Assembly (NCBI GenBank): GCA_964535315.1 | Contig: CAZHTS010000118.1 | Coordinates: 1-11,541, forward strand | Source: CAZHTS01 sp964535315 | Lineage (GTDB): Bacteria; Chloroflexota; Anaerolineae; Anaerolineales; Anaerolineaceae | Direction: 5' to 3' | DNA length: 11,541 bases | Shown: in pieces, positions 1-7,572 of the stretch | Layout of the letters: every line of letters begins with the position of its first letter | Position numbering within the stretch: the first letter of the stretch is position 1 | Notes under the pieces: model-generated | The model's database searches: none | What the model saw: only the letters and a program-made list of their open reading frames with translations | What the model was told of the DNA's origin: nothing | Position numbers and translations under genes: made by a program

Positions 1-15
1 CCGGCAACGCTCAGA

Positions 16-1494
16 TTACGCCGCCTGGGTGCGTCGTGCGCCGGGGAAAATCAGCAGCCCGGCGCGGACGAGACCACGCAGTATATCCAGGCTCAGGCCG
101 ACCAGCAGCCAGGTGGTCAGGTCGGGGATCAGGTACATCGGCTCGATCCAGTCCGGCGAACCGCCCTGTGTGACCTTGACCAGCAGGGGCAGCCCGACCA
201 GCACCGTCAATGGCAGCAGAATGCCGAAGGCAATCTTTACCCAGACCCACGCCGGCGACTGCCGGGCGCTCTTTTCCTGCCAGCGGCGCAGGGTGAGGAA
301 CAGGCGTACGTGATTGCCCAGATCCAGGATCGCCAGCGCCAGCAGCAGCCACCCGACCCAGCCGAAACTGGTGGTGGGCAGAGGTTTGCCGTTGAGCGCT
401 TCCAGCAGACCGTCGCGAATGACGGAGTTTGCCAGGAACATATTCTCGATACTGTTCTGGTTGAACAGAACGACAAAACCGATCTTTTCTTTCAAACCGA
501 TGGCAACGAAACACTGGAAACGATCGATGGCGCCGCCGTGGGCCAGGGTGTTGCCGTTTTCCATCACGATCCAGCCCATGCCGTATTCGCTATCGATACC
601 CGCCGGCGGCGTGCGTGTTTGCGCCAGCAAATCGGGCGGGAGCAGCGGCGCCCCGCCGGGCTGGCGGTTGTTGATCTGGGCGAGCAGATAGTGAGCCATA
701 TCCTCGGCGGTCGTGATGGCGTAACCGGAGGGCAGCGCACCGGGGATGTAACGCTGCGGCCGCGCCAGCGGGAAACCGAAGACGCGGGTATACCCCTGCG
801 CCAGTTCCGGGGCGTCCGCCGGGTGGGTGGCCGAACGCGTCATGCCCAGCGGGGTAAACACACTGGCCTTGAGGTACTCGCCAAACGATTGACCGCTGAC
901 CTGCTCGATGATCAACCCCAACAGGCGATAATTCTGGTTGTAATATTGAAAACGTATCCCCACCGCAGCGTTGGGACGCACCTGACTGAGCAGGCGCGCC
1001 TGTTCTTCCAGGCTGGCGGTGTAGGCCGAGGCGTTGGGATCGCCCAATTCACTCAGTCCGCTGGTGTGGTTGAGCAGGTTGCGCACGGTGATCTGCGCCG
1101 AGACCTGCGGATCGGCCACCTGGAACCAGGGCAGGTATTTTTGTACGGGCGCATCCAGTTCCAGTTTGCCCTGCTCCACCAGCTTCATGGCAGCCGTGGC
1201 GGTAAAGGTCTTGGTCACCGAACCGATGTAAAACGGCGTCTGCGGGCCGGCGGCCCGACCCGGTGCGGCCTCGCCGTAGCCCTTCTGGAAGATGATCTGG
1301 TCGCCCTGGACGATGGCGACCGCCATACCGGGGATGCGGTTGGCCTCAAGCTGCGTTTGCAGGAAGGCATCGATGGCCTGCAAATCCGGCTGGCTGCCGG
1401 CCTGGGCGCGGGCGGCGGACTGCGGAAGGGCCAGGCCGGCGGTCAGCGCGAAGACAAACAAAGTGAGAAACAATATTCGTATGAGTTTCATCAT
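16..1494 (-). CDS. Exported class C beta-lactamase-like serine hydrolase with C-terminal membrane domain
   Basis: This 492-residue protein belongs to the serine beta-lactamase/penicillin-binding-protein-like family (Pfam Beta-lactamase), whose members include esterases, peptidases and D-amino-acid hydrolases. Residues 1-32 form a signal peptide with a likely AQA cleavage site after 32. The nucleophile motif S-V-T-K is at 92-95, HTSG at 143-146, the Tyr motif Y-Y-N at 184-186, and H-G-G at 319-321 replaces the KTG of true beta-lactamases. Three hydrophobic segments follow (about 377-401, 416-440 and 456-484), so the catalytic domain should sit outside the cytoplasmic membrane, anchored at its C-terminus. 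The start is the first of two adjacent ATGs, with AGAAGGA (1508-1502) seven bases upstream. It is divergent from gltB. HGG in place of KTG makes antibiotic hydrolysis unlikely; peptidase or esterase activity is more probable. The family is certain, the substrate unknown. Confidence 0.9.
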   Translation of the reverse strand: MMKLIRILFLTLFVFALTAGLALPQSAARAQAGSQPDLQAIDAFLQTQLEANRIPGMAVAIVQGDQIIFQKGYGEAAPGRAAGPQTPFYIGSVTKTFTATAAMKLVEQGKLELDAPVQKYLPWFQVADPQVSAQITVRNLLNHTSGLSELGDPNASAYTASLEEQARLLSQVRPNAAVGIRFQYYNQNYRLLGLIIEQVSGQSFGEYLKASVFTPLGMTRSATHPADAPELAQGYTRVFGFPLARPQRYIPGALPSGYAITTAEDMAHYLLAQINNRQPGGAPLLPPDLLAQTRTPPAGIDSEYGMGWIVMENGNTLAHGGAIDRFQCFVAIGLKEKIGFVVLFNQNSIENMFLANSVIRDGLLEALNGKPLPTTSFGWVGWLLLALAILDLGNHVRLFLTLRRWQEKSARQSPAWVWVKIAFGILLPLTVLVGLPLLVKVTQGGSPDWIEPMYLIPDLTTWLLVGLSLDILRGLVRAGLLIFPGARRTQAA

Positions 1495-1576
1495 TCAGAT
1501 ATCCTTCTATATGTTTTGAAATAAAGATACCGCCGCCCTGTCGCACGCCTGTAGCAAAACTGTCTCAAAATTGCCG

Positions 1577-1590
1577 CAAAAAATTTTTTG
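1577..1590. repeat. A6T6 palindrome in the divergent intergenic region
   Basis: The 14-base perfect palindrome CAAAAAATTTTTTG lies six bases upstream of the proposed gltB -35 box, in an otherwise GC-rich neighbourhood. A-tracts like this bend DNA and can act as UP elements or nucleoid-protein sites. It could influence gltB, the divergent hydrolase gene, or both. The palindrome is seen directly; any role is inferred. No convincing promoter for the hydrolase gene was found between 1495 and 1600. Confidence 0.4.
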
Positions 1591-1595
1591 GGTAC

Positions 1596-1624
1596 TTGTA
1601 ATTTGACTTGTGTATCACTATAAT
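1596..1624 (+). promoter_or_regulatory. Sigma-70-like promoter of gltB
   Basis: A perfect -10 box TATAAT (1619-1624) is preceded, with 17 bases between, by TTGTAA (1596-1601), which matches four of six -35 consensus bases. Transcription should start near 1631, giving a leader of about 107 bases before the gltB ATG. TTGACT at 1603-1608 is closer to a -35 consensus, but its spacing to this -10 is only 10 bases. Confidence 0.6.
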
Positions 1625-1641
1625 TTATTGTTAATTACTTG

Positions 1642-1677
1642 CCTGGCATCTGGGTGGTAAGATGCGCCAGGTTTTTT
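1642..1677 (+). terminator. Intrinsic-terminator-like hairpin in the gltB leader (possible attenuator)
   Basis: CCTGGC (1642-1647) and ATCT (1648-1651) pair with AGAT (1660-1663) and GCCAGG (1666-1671), with a two-base bulge (1664-1665) and an eight-base loop. Six T residues follow at once (1672-1677). This is the layout of a rho-independent terminator on the plus strand. No plus-strand gene lies upstream for it to end; it sits about 10 bases after the expected gltB transcription start and about 60 bases before the gltB ATG. It is therefore best read as an attenuator, or as the end of a short RNA of about 47 bases. No known riboswitch class was recognised. Confidence 0.6.
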
Positions 1678-1737
1678 ATTACCCTGTTACAGCTCCTGTC
1701 TGGGTTTTTCTATCCCCTCCAAACAAAGAGGTTTGTG

Positions 1738-4700
1738 ATGGCTATTAAAATGATTCGCACAGATTTTCTACCCGACGCCCCCTATGGCGATGAGCGGGAT
1801 GCGTGCGCCATTTATCTGAGCGTGCGCAAACAGGGCCAGACGACGTTTGGCACATTGAAGCGTTCGTTGGGGGCGCTGGTGGCGATGGGGCACCGCACCG
1901 GTTTCGTCAACGGCGAGGGCGACGGCGCCGGTGTGCAGACCGACATTCCCCGACGCCTGTGGGCCAGGAAGCTCAGCCAGGCCAGTTTGCGCGCCGCACT
2001 GGCGGCGCTGCCCGGTTTCTGGGTCGGGCACCTGTTCATCCCGCCCGCAAACGACGACCCTGGCCTGCACGACCAGATCCACGCCGCCTTTGATGAAGCC
2101 GGGCTCAACCCGGTATACCAGCAGCCGGGGCGCACGCGCAAAGAGGTATTGGGCGGTAACGCCCGCCTCGCCCCGCCCAATTTCTGGCAGATTGCCGGGC
2201 ACGCCGACACGCCCGGCCTGGAAAAACGTTTGCTGGCGGTGCAAACCCGCCTGGAGTCGGCGCTGCCGCTGCATTTCCTGTCGCTCAGCCCGCAGGTGGT
2301 GGTGTACAAGGTGCGCGGTTCAGTTGAGACGTTGGGGCGCTACTACCCCGATTTGCAGGATCGTAACTACGATACCGCCGTGGTACTGTGCCATGCCCGC
2401 TATTCGACCAACACCGTCTCGAATTTCGAGCGCGCCCAGCCTTTTGCGCTGCTGGGGCATAACGGCGAGATCAACACCATCAGCCGGTTGCGCCTGGAAG
2501 CGGAACAGATTGGGGCCATCCTGCCGCGCGGCGGCTCGGATTCGCAGGACGTGGATCGCACCGTGCACACCCTGTGTGTGGATTACGGTCTGGATCTGAT
2601 CGAAGCGATGGAAACGGTTTTCCCGCCCGTGCCGTATGCGATCGAACAGTTCCCACCCGAACAGCGCGCCGTCTACACCCGCCTGCGCCAGTCGTTCGGC
2701 CCGTACGCCCAGGGCCCGGCTGCCATCCTGGCCCGTTTTGGCGACACGATCGTCGCCAGTGTGGATGCGGTCGGGCTGCGCCCGTTGTGGTTCGTCGAGA
2801 CCGAGAAAGAATACCTGTTCAGTTCCGAGCGCGGCGCCGTGCCGCTGGAAGTGATGGTGACCGAACCGCGCCCGTTGGGGCCGGGTGAAAAAATGGCCAT
2901 CCGCCTGCACCGCGGCGAAAACGCCGAACTGCTCACCCACGCCGGGATGCGCCAGCACCTGCTGCAGCGTGCCTTCCTGCGCGAGGCGCCGCAGCTGGCG
3001 CGCCAGTATTGGAGCGCCTGGGAGCGCGAACACCTCGGCCAGCCCGGCCGCGGCCGGCAGACGGCGAGCGAAATCCCACTGCCGCCGCCGGCCAGCGCCC
3101 CGCAACCGGCCAGCGCCGCTCCCCTGCCGCCGCTGGAACTGCCCTGGCACGATCCGGCCCTGGCGTGCGAGATCGAACCCGATCTGCTGGCCGCCAACGG
3201 CTGGAACCAGGAACACCTGCTCGAGATCCACGAAATCGTCAACGAACAAAAAGACGTCAGCTCGTTGGGCTACGACGGTCCGTTGGCCATCCTGTCGCGC
3301 AAACGAGTCAACCTGGCCGACTTTTTCAAAGAGACCGTAGCGGTCGTCACCAACCCGGCCATCGACCGCGGCCGTGAGGCCGAGGTGTTCTCCACCAGCA
3401 GCCTGCTGGGCGCCAGCCCGGTGATCGGCCAGGCCCCCGACCCCAACGACCGCATGGTGACGTTGAAGATTCCTATCCTGACCGGCGGACACGCCGCCCT
3501 GGGGACGCCGCAGCTGGCCGTCGCGCTGGCGGACGAGGCAGGTACGTGCTCGCTCGAGCAGCTGCTGGAGACCTTTCACGGGCGCAGCGCCTGGTTGGTG
3601 CTGGGGGTGCTGCCCGGCGAGGACGTGCCCGCCGCTCTGGCGCGCCTGACGGACGAGGCGCTGGCGGCAGTGTTGGCCGGGGCGCAGTGCCTCCTGCTGG
3701 ACGACAGCCGCACCCTGGCCCTCGGTCTGGGCTGGCTCGATCCGCTGCTGGCGGTCAGCCGCATCGATGAGACCCTGCGCCGGGCGGGCAGGACACACCA
3801 GGTCAATCTGCGCCGCCGGGCGGGCGTGGTGGTGCGCAGCGCCGCCATTCGCAATTTACACGACATCGTCCTGCTCTCCGGTTTTGGGGCGGATGCGGTC
3901 AACGCCTACGCATTGTTTGCGCTGGCAGTGCAGAAATGCGCCGGGCACAACGGCCAGGGGGTGGAGATTGCCCAACGCACGCTGTTGGCCAGTTTACGGG
4001 CGGGGTTGGAGAAGGTCATCTCGACCATGGGCTGCCACGAACTGCGCGGTTACGGCCGGGTGTGCAGTTCGATCGGGCTGGCGCCATCCGTGGCGGCGGC
4101 GCTCGGCACGCCCAATTATTTTGGCAGCGAGCGCGCCGGCGTGACCTGGGAGCGTCTTCAGCGCGAATCCCAGGCGCGCGCCCGGCAGTTAGCCGCCCAC
4201 TCCGGCGTCGCGCTGGAAACGGTCGATCATTTCCTGCCGCGCCTGTGGAAAAAGGTCGGGTTGTTCACCCAGGCGTCGAGCGATTACGACGAACTGCTGG
4301 ACACCTTTCGCCAACTGAAAGCGAACGCCCCGGTGGCGCTGCGCCACGTGTTGGGCTTCAAGAAGGTGCGCGGCACGGTCATTCCCAGCCAGGTGGATCT
4401 GAGCGTGGGCGAACACAGCCTGCCGTTTCTGATCAGCGCCATGTCGTTCGGCTCACAGGGTGAGGCGGCCTTCCGTACCTATGCCCAGGCGGCCGTCGAT
4501 CTGAACATGCTGTGCATCAACGGCGAGGGCGGAGAACTACCCGCAATGCTGGGACGCTATAAGAACCACCGCGGCCAGCAAGTGGCCTCGGGGCGCTTTG
4601 GCGTCAACGCCCATTTTCTCAACTCGGCGGCGGTGATCGAGATCAAGATCGGGCAGGGCGCCAAACCGGGTGAGGGCGGTATGCTGCCGGGCGACAAGGT

Positions 4701-6414
4701 GACGCCGCAGGTAGCCGAGGCTCGCCATACCCCGCCCTACGTGGCGCTGCTATCGCCCTCCAATAACCACGACCTGTATTCGATTGAAGACCTGGCGCAG
4801 TTGATCGAGGAACTCAAGGTGGTCAACCCGCAGGCCAGAGTCTCGGTCAAATGCCCGGTCGTGCCCGGCATCGGCGTGATTGCAGTGGGCATCGCCAAGG
4901 CCGGGGCCGACATCATCAACCTGAGCGGGTACGACGGCGGCACCGGGGCGGCGCGGCGCCATTCGCTGCAATACGTGGGCCTGCCGGCCGAGATCGGCGT
5001 CATCCAGGCCCACCGCGCCCTGGTCGAGTCCGGGCTGCGCAACCGGGTCGAAATCTGGTGCGACGGCGGCATGAAGACCGGCGAGGACGTGGTCAAGATG
5101 ATCCTGTTGGGCGCCAACCGGGTGGGGTTTGGCACGATGGCGATGGTGGCCATCGGCTGCGCCGTCTGCCGCAAGTGCGAGCGGGGCACCTGCCTGGCGG
5201 GCATCACCACCCAGATTCGCACGCAGGAAGAGGCGCGCCGGCAGGGGCTGCGTGTTTTCCACCCGCTGGAATACGAGACCGCCCGCGACCGCCTGGTGCG
5301 CCTGTTCCGCGGCATGGAGGAAGAAGCGCGCCAGATTACCGCCCGCCTGGGCGCCCGCCGTTTGCAAGACCTGGTGGGGCGCGGCGACCTGCTCGAACAG
5401 GCGGCCCTCAACGATCAGGTGGATCTGAGCGCCATGTGTGCGGCAATGCCCTTGCGCCCCAGGATGGAACTGGAACCCGGCGTGGGCCGTTTGCTGGTGC
5501 GCCCGCGCAACAACCTCACCCGCCTGTTGAGCGAATTGATCACCGAAACGGTGTTACAGGAAGGCGAGAACGAGATCACCTACCAGGATTCGGTCACGGC
5601 TATCGACCGCGCCCTGGGGGCGCACATCGTCGGGGCGCTCTCGCGCAGCCCGGAGGTGCGGCAGCGGGCAGAACGCCTGCACCTGCGCTTTGGGCCGTCT
5701 TCCATCGCCGGCAACGGGTTTTCGGCCTGGGTGGCCGATCCGCTGGACGTGATCATCGAGGGCGGCGCCCAGGATGGCGCCGCCAAGGGGGCATGCGGCG
5801 GGCGGGTGGCGGTGATGAAGGGCGTCAATCATGATGGGCTGCGCATCGACGGCTCGGTGGGGAAAAGCTTCGCTTACGGCGCACAGGGCGGGGTGCTGCT
5901 CGTCCAGGGCAACGCCGACTCGCGCGCCTGCATCCGCCTGTCCGGCGCCGACGTGGTTTTGGGCGGCGAGATCGACCAGCCGCTGGACGACGACGATGCA
6001 GACCGCATTACCCGCGCCAATCTGAAGGGGTTTGCCTGCGAATACATGACCGCCGGGCGGGTGGTCATCCTGGGCGACCCCGGCCCTTACGCCTTCTCGG
6101 GGATGACCGGCGGACGGGTCTACCAGTTGCTGACGCCCGAGATGGGCTTCGACCGCCCGGCGCTGGCGCGGCGCATCGCCCTCGGGGCGCAGGTGACCGT
6201 GCAGCCAGTGCAGTCCGGCGACGTGGCCGACATCCAGCAGTTGCTGGGACATTACATCGAGGCGCTAGAACAGACCTACCAGTACGAAAGCGCCGACCAC
6301 ATTCGTTTGCTGGCGGAAGAGGATATGATTCGCTCCCGTTTTGTCTGCGTTGTCCCGGCGACTGCCGCGGTTGTTGAACGGGCGGCAGCGGAAGAGGTGG
6401 ACGAGGGCGCATAA
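1738..6414 (+). CDS. gltB: Glutamate synthase large subunit (divergent 'ERDACAI' type)
   Basis: Glutamate synthase makes two glutamates from glutamine and 2-oxoglutarate. All GltB domains are present in 1558 residues (E. coli: about 1,490). An N-terminal class II glutaminase begins at the likely self-processed Cys23 (ERDAC) and carries HARYSTNT (219-226) and HNGEIN (241-246). A Pro/Ala-rich stretch (442-466) precedes the central domain (SLGYDGPLAILS, about 509-520). The FMN/2-oxoglutarate barrel has SAMSFGS (900-906), PGEGG (977-981), GYDGGTG (1064-1070) and the 3Fe-4S ligands Cys1141, Cys1147 and Cys1152 in C-x5-C-x4-C spacing. A GXGXG beta-helix domain closes the protein (about 1295-1520). 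The start ATG has AAAGAGG at 1725-1731; an in-frame TTG at 1639 was rejected because it overlaps the leader hairpin. Oddities are Ala after the nucleophile instead of Gly, SNNHD where PPHHD is usual, an extra Cys1144, and no gltD nearby. The electron donor could be another reductase or ferredoxin. Confidence 0.93.
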   Translation: MAIKMIRTDFLPDAPYGDERDACAIYLSVRKQGQTTFGTLKRSLGALVAMGHRTGFVNGEGDGAGVQTDIPRRLWARKLSQASLRAALAALPGFWVGHLFIPPANDDPGLHDQIHAAFDEAGLNPVYQQPGRTRKEVLGGNARLAPPNFWQIAGHADTPGLEKRLLAVQTRLESALPLHFLSLSPQVVVYKVRGSVETLGRYYPDLQDRNYDTAVVLCHARYSTNTVSNFERAQPFALLGHNGEINTISRLRLEAEQIGAILPRGGSDSQDVDRTVHTLCVDYGLDLIEAMETVFPPVPYAIEQFPPEQRAVYTRLRQSFGPYAQGPAAILARFGDTIVASVDAVGLRPLWFVETEKEYLFSSERGAVPLEVMVTEPRPLGPGEKMAIRLHRGENAELLTHAGMRQHLLQRAFLREAPQLARQYWSAWEREHLGQPGRGRQTASEIPLPPPASAPQPASAAPLPPLELPWHDPALACEIEPDLLAANGWNQEHLLEIHEIVNEQKDVSSLGYDGPLAILSRKRVNLADFFKETVAVVTNPAIDRGREAEVFSTSSLLGASPVIGQAPDPNDRMVTLKIPILTGGHAALGTPQLAVALADEAGTCSLEQLLETFHGRSAWLVLGVLPGEDVPAALARLTDEALAAVLAGAQCLLLDDSRTLALGLGWLDPLLAVSRIDETLRRAGRTHQVNLRRRAGVVVRSAAIRNLHDIVLLSGFGADAVNAYALFALAVQKCAGHNGQGVEIAQRTLLASLRAGLEKVISTMGCHELRGYGRVCSSIGLAPSVAAALGTPNYFGSERAGVTWERLQRESQARARQLAAHSGVALETVDHFLPRLWKKVGLFTQASSDYDELLDTFRQLKANAPVALRHVLGFKKVRGTVIPSQVDLSVGEHSLPFLISAMSFGSQGEAAFRTYAQAAVDLNMLCINGEGGELPAMLGRYKNHRGQQVASGRFGVNAHFLNSAAVIEIKIGQGAKPGEGGMLPGDKVTPQVAEARHTPPYVALLSPSNNHDLYSIEDLAQLIEELKVVNPQARVSVKCPVVPGIGVIAVGIAKAGADIINLSGYDGGTGAARRHSLQYVGLPAEIGVIQAHRALVESGLRNRVEIWCDGGMKTGEDVVKMILLGANRVGFGTMAMVAIGCAVCRKCERGTCLAGITTQIRTQEEARRQGLRVFHPLEYETARDRLVRLFRGMEEEARQITARLGARRLQDLVGRGDLLEQAALNDQVDLSAMCAAMPLRPRMELEPGVGRLLVRPRNNLTRLLSELITETVLQEGENEITYQDSVTAIDRALGAHIVGALSRSPEVRQRAERLHLRFGPSSIAGNGFSAWVADPLDVIIEGGAQDGAAKGACGGRVAVMKGVNHDGLRIDGSVGKSFAYGAQGGVLLVQGNADSRACIRLSGADVVLGGEIDQPLDDDDADRITRANLKGFACEYMTAGRVVILGDPGPYAFSGMTGGRVYQLLTPEMGFDRPALARRIALGAQVTVQPVQSGDVADIQQLLGHYIEALEQTYQYESADHIRLLAEEDMIRSRFVCVVPATAAVVERAAAEEVDEGA

Positions 6415-6429
6415 CCGCCGTTGCGGTTA
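6412..6429. terminator. Palindrome containing both convergent stop codons; probable bidirectional hairpin
   Basis: The sequence TAACCGC-CGTT-GCGGTTA forms a perfect seven-base-pair stem with a four-base loop. Its outer bases are the TAA stop of gltB (6412-6414) and, on the other strand, the TAA stop of the diguanylate cyclase gene (6429-6427). Only 12 bases separate the genes, so this is the only place for a shared terminator. There is no T-tract on either side, so it may stop transcription weakly or serve mainly as a 3'-end stabiliser. Confidence 0.45.
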
Positions 6430-7410
6430 CGTGTCGTACAGCGCCCTTTCCTGAAAACGTTTGCGCCGGCGTTTATCGGCGTACATACGTTCATCGGCCA
6501 GTTGAAAGACTTCAATCAAGGTGCAGCCCTCCCATTCGGTCGCCACGCCGATGGACAGGCCGAGGGGGGGCTGACTTTGCTGAATTTTTACCCGCAGCCG
6601 CTCGCTGGCGGCAGCGGCGCCGTCGATGGTGGTGCCCGGCATGAGGACAACGAATTCATCCCCGCCGATACGAGCGACATAATCTTCGGAGCGAAAGACC
6701 TGCCCGAAGATGTGCGCCAGGTTGCGCAGCGCCTGGTCGCCGGCGCCGTGTCCTTCCTGGTCGTTGATCCTTTTCAACCCGTCCAGGTCTGCCACCAGGA
6801 TGCTGATCGGGCGATGGCGGCTGTGTTGCAGGCGTTCCAGTTCGAGTTCAAAGAAGTTGCGGTTGTATAGCCCGGTCAATGTGTCGCGCGTGCTCAAGCG
6901 GCGCAGCTCTTCTTCCATGAGCTTGCGCTCGGTAATGTCTTTCGAGATGCAGATAGCCGCCGTCACCTGCCCGCCGGCATCCTTGATCGGCTTGATCGTG
7001 GTCAGGTAATACTGGTCGCCATCGGTGCGCGGCACACGCACCTCGATCACCCGCGTGACGCCGTTCTCGAAAACCCAATTCAAGGCGCTGTAGCGCTTTT
7101 CGGCTTCCTCTGGCGAGAAGATGTCCCAGATGCGACGGCCCATGATCTCCTCGCGTTTCTTTTGTACGCCATCGGCAAAGGCCTGGTTGACGTAACGATA
7201 GGTACCGTCGAGGTGAAAGGCAAAAATCGGGTCGCTGGATTCGTCGAGCAGCACGCTCAGGTAACTTTCGCGCTCCTCCAACGCCCGGATGAAATGTTCG
7301 CCCTGGATCAGGCGTTCCTCCAACTCGACGATACGCCGGCGCAGTGCTTCGATGACGTGGGGCAGTTCGGCAGGAGAATGCTCTTGGGGAGAAACCGGTT
7401 CTGTTTCCAT
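6427..7410 (-). CDS. PAS-GGDEF diguanylate cyclase
   Basis: The 327-residue protein should make the second messenger cyclic di-GMP from two GTP. An N-terminal helical stretch rich in Glu, Arg and Leu (about 18-50) is a likely coiled coil. A PAS domain follows (about 50-163) and ends in the typical D-I-T-E-R-K (158-163). The GGDEF domain covers about 170-320, with D-x-L-T-G-L-Y-N-R (176-184), the catalytic GGDEF intact at 249-253, and R-S-E-D (240-243) as the RxxD product-inhibition site. No signal peptide or membrane helix is visible, so it is a cytoplasmic sensor of unknown ligand. The start ATG has GGAG only two bases upstream and TATAAA at 7424-7419 eight bases upstream, so the transcript may be almost leaderless. 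The gene is convergent with gltB and divergent from the decarboxylase gene, apparently a single-gene unit. Confidence 0.93.
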   Translation of the reverse strand: METEPVSPQEHSPAELPHVIEALRRRIVELEERLIQGEHFIRALEERESYLSVLLDESSDPIFAFHLDGTYRYVNQAFADGVQKKREEIMGRRIWDIFSPEEAEKRYSALNWVFENGVTRVIEVRVPRTDGDQYYLTTIKPIKDAGGQVTAAICISKDITERKLMEEELRRLSTRDTLTGLYNRNFFELELERLQHSRHRPISILVADLDGLKRINDQEGHGAGDQALRNLAHIFGQVFRSEDYVARIGGDEFVVLMPGTTIDGAAAASERLRVKIQQSQPPLGLSIGVATEWEGCTLIEVFQLADERMYADKRRRKRFQERALYDT

Positions 7411-7454
7411 ATCTCCATTTTATATGATTTGAGCGGCGAACGTACCGGCGAATT

Positions 7455-7469
7455 GCGCCAGGATGGCGC
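7455..7469. repeat. Inverted repeat GCGCCA-GGA-TGGCGC between divergent genes
   Basis: A perfect six-base inverted repeat with a three-base spacer lies 45 bases upstream of the diguanylate cyclase start and about 50 bases upstream of the -10 box of the decarboxylase operon. Two direct copies of CGGCGAA (7434-7440 and 7446-7452, 12 bases apart) sit beside it. It lacks a T-tract on either strand, so an operator is more likely than a terminator. Function is inferred from position only. Confidence 0.3.
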
Positions 7470-7517
7470 GTATCCCGTCCACTAGAAATCGGGTAAAGGA
7501 AAGACGTTTTGCTACGT

Positions 7518-7523
7518 TATAAT
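7518..7523 (+). promoter_or_regulatory. -10 box of the decarboxylase-transporter-methyltransferase operon
   Basis: A perfect TATAAT lies 49 bases upstream of the decarboxylase ATG. No good -35 box is found at 16-18 bases; the sequence there is purine-rich (around 7494-7500). Promoter use would then depend on an activator, or the box is fortuitous. The expected start near 7530 gives a leader of about 43 bases. Confidence 0.4.
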
Positions 7524-7572
7524 CAAACGCAGGGAAATTGGTGGCGTCATTTTATACAAAGGAGAAGTCGAT

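Noticed and set aside
310..1524. A 404-codon plus-strand frame opposite the serine hydrolase gene
   Set aside because: It is an antisense open frame caused by GC-rich codon structure. Its translation shows no domain, while the minus strand has a signal peptide and complete SxxK, YxN and HGG motifs.
1603..1608. TTGACT as the -35 box of gltB
   Set aside because: Its spacing to the perfect TATAAT is only 10 bases, and the hexamers 16-18 bases downstream are poor -10 boxes; TTGTAA at 1596 has the correct 17-base spacing.
1639..1737. TTG-initiated 33-residue N-terminal extension of GltB
   Set aside because: It starts inside the leader hairpin, is not preceded by a good ribosome binding site, and is not needed for the short propeptide before Cys23. 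ATG at 1738 has AAAGAGG well placed.
2320..3798. A 492-codon minus-strand frame inside gltB
   Set aside because: The plus-strand frame here is unambiguous glutaminase and central-domain sequence of glutamate synthase; the antisense product is low-complexity and Arg/Gln/Gly-rich.
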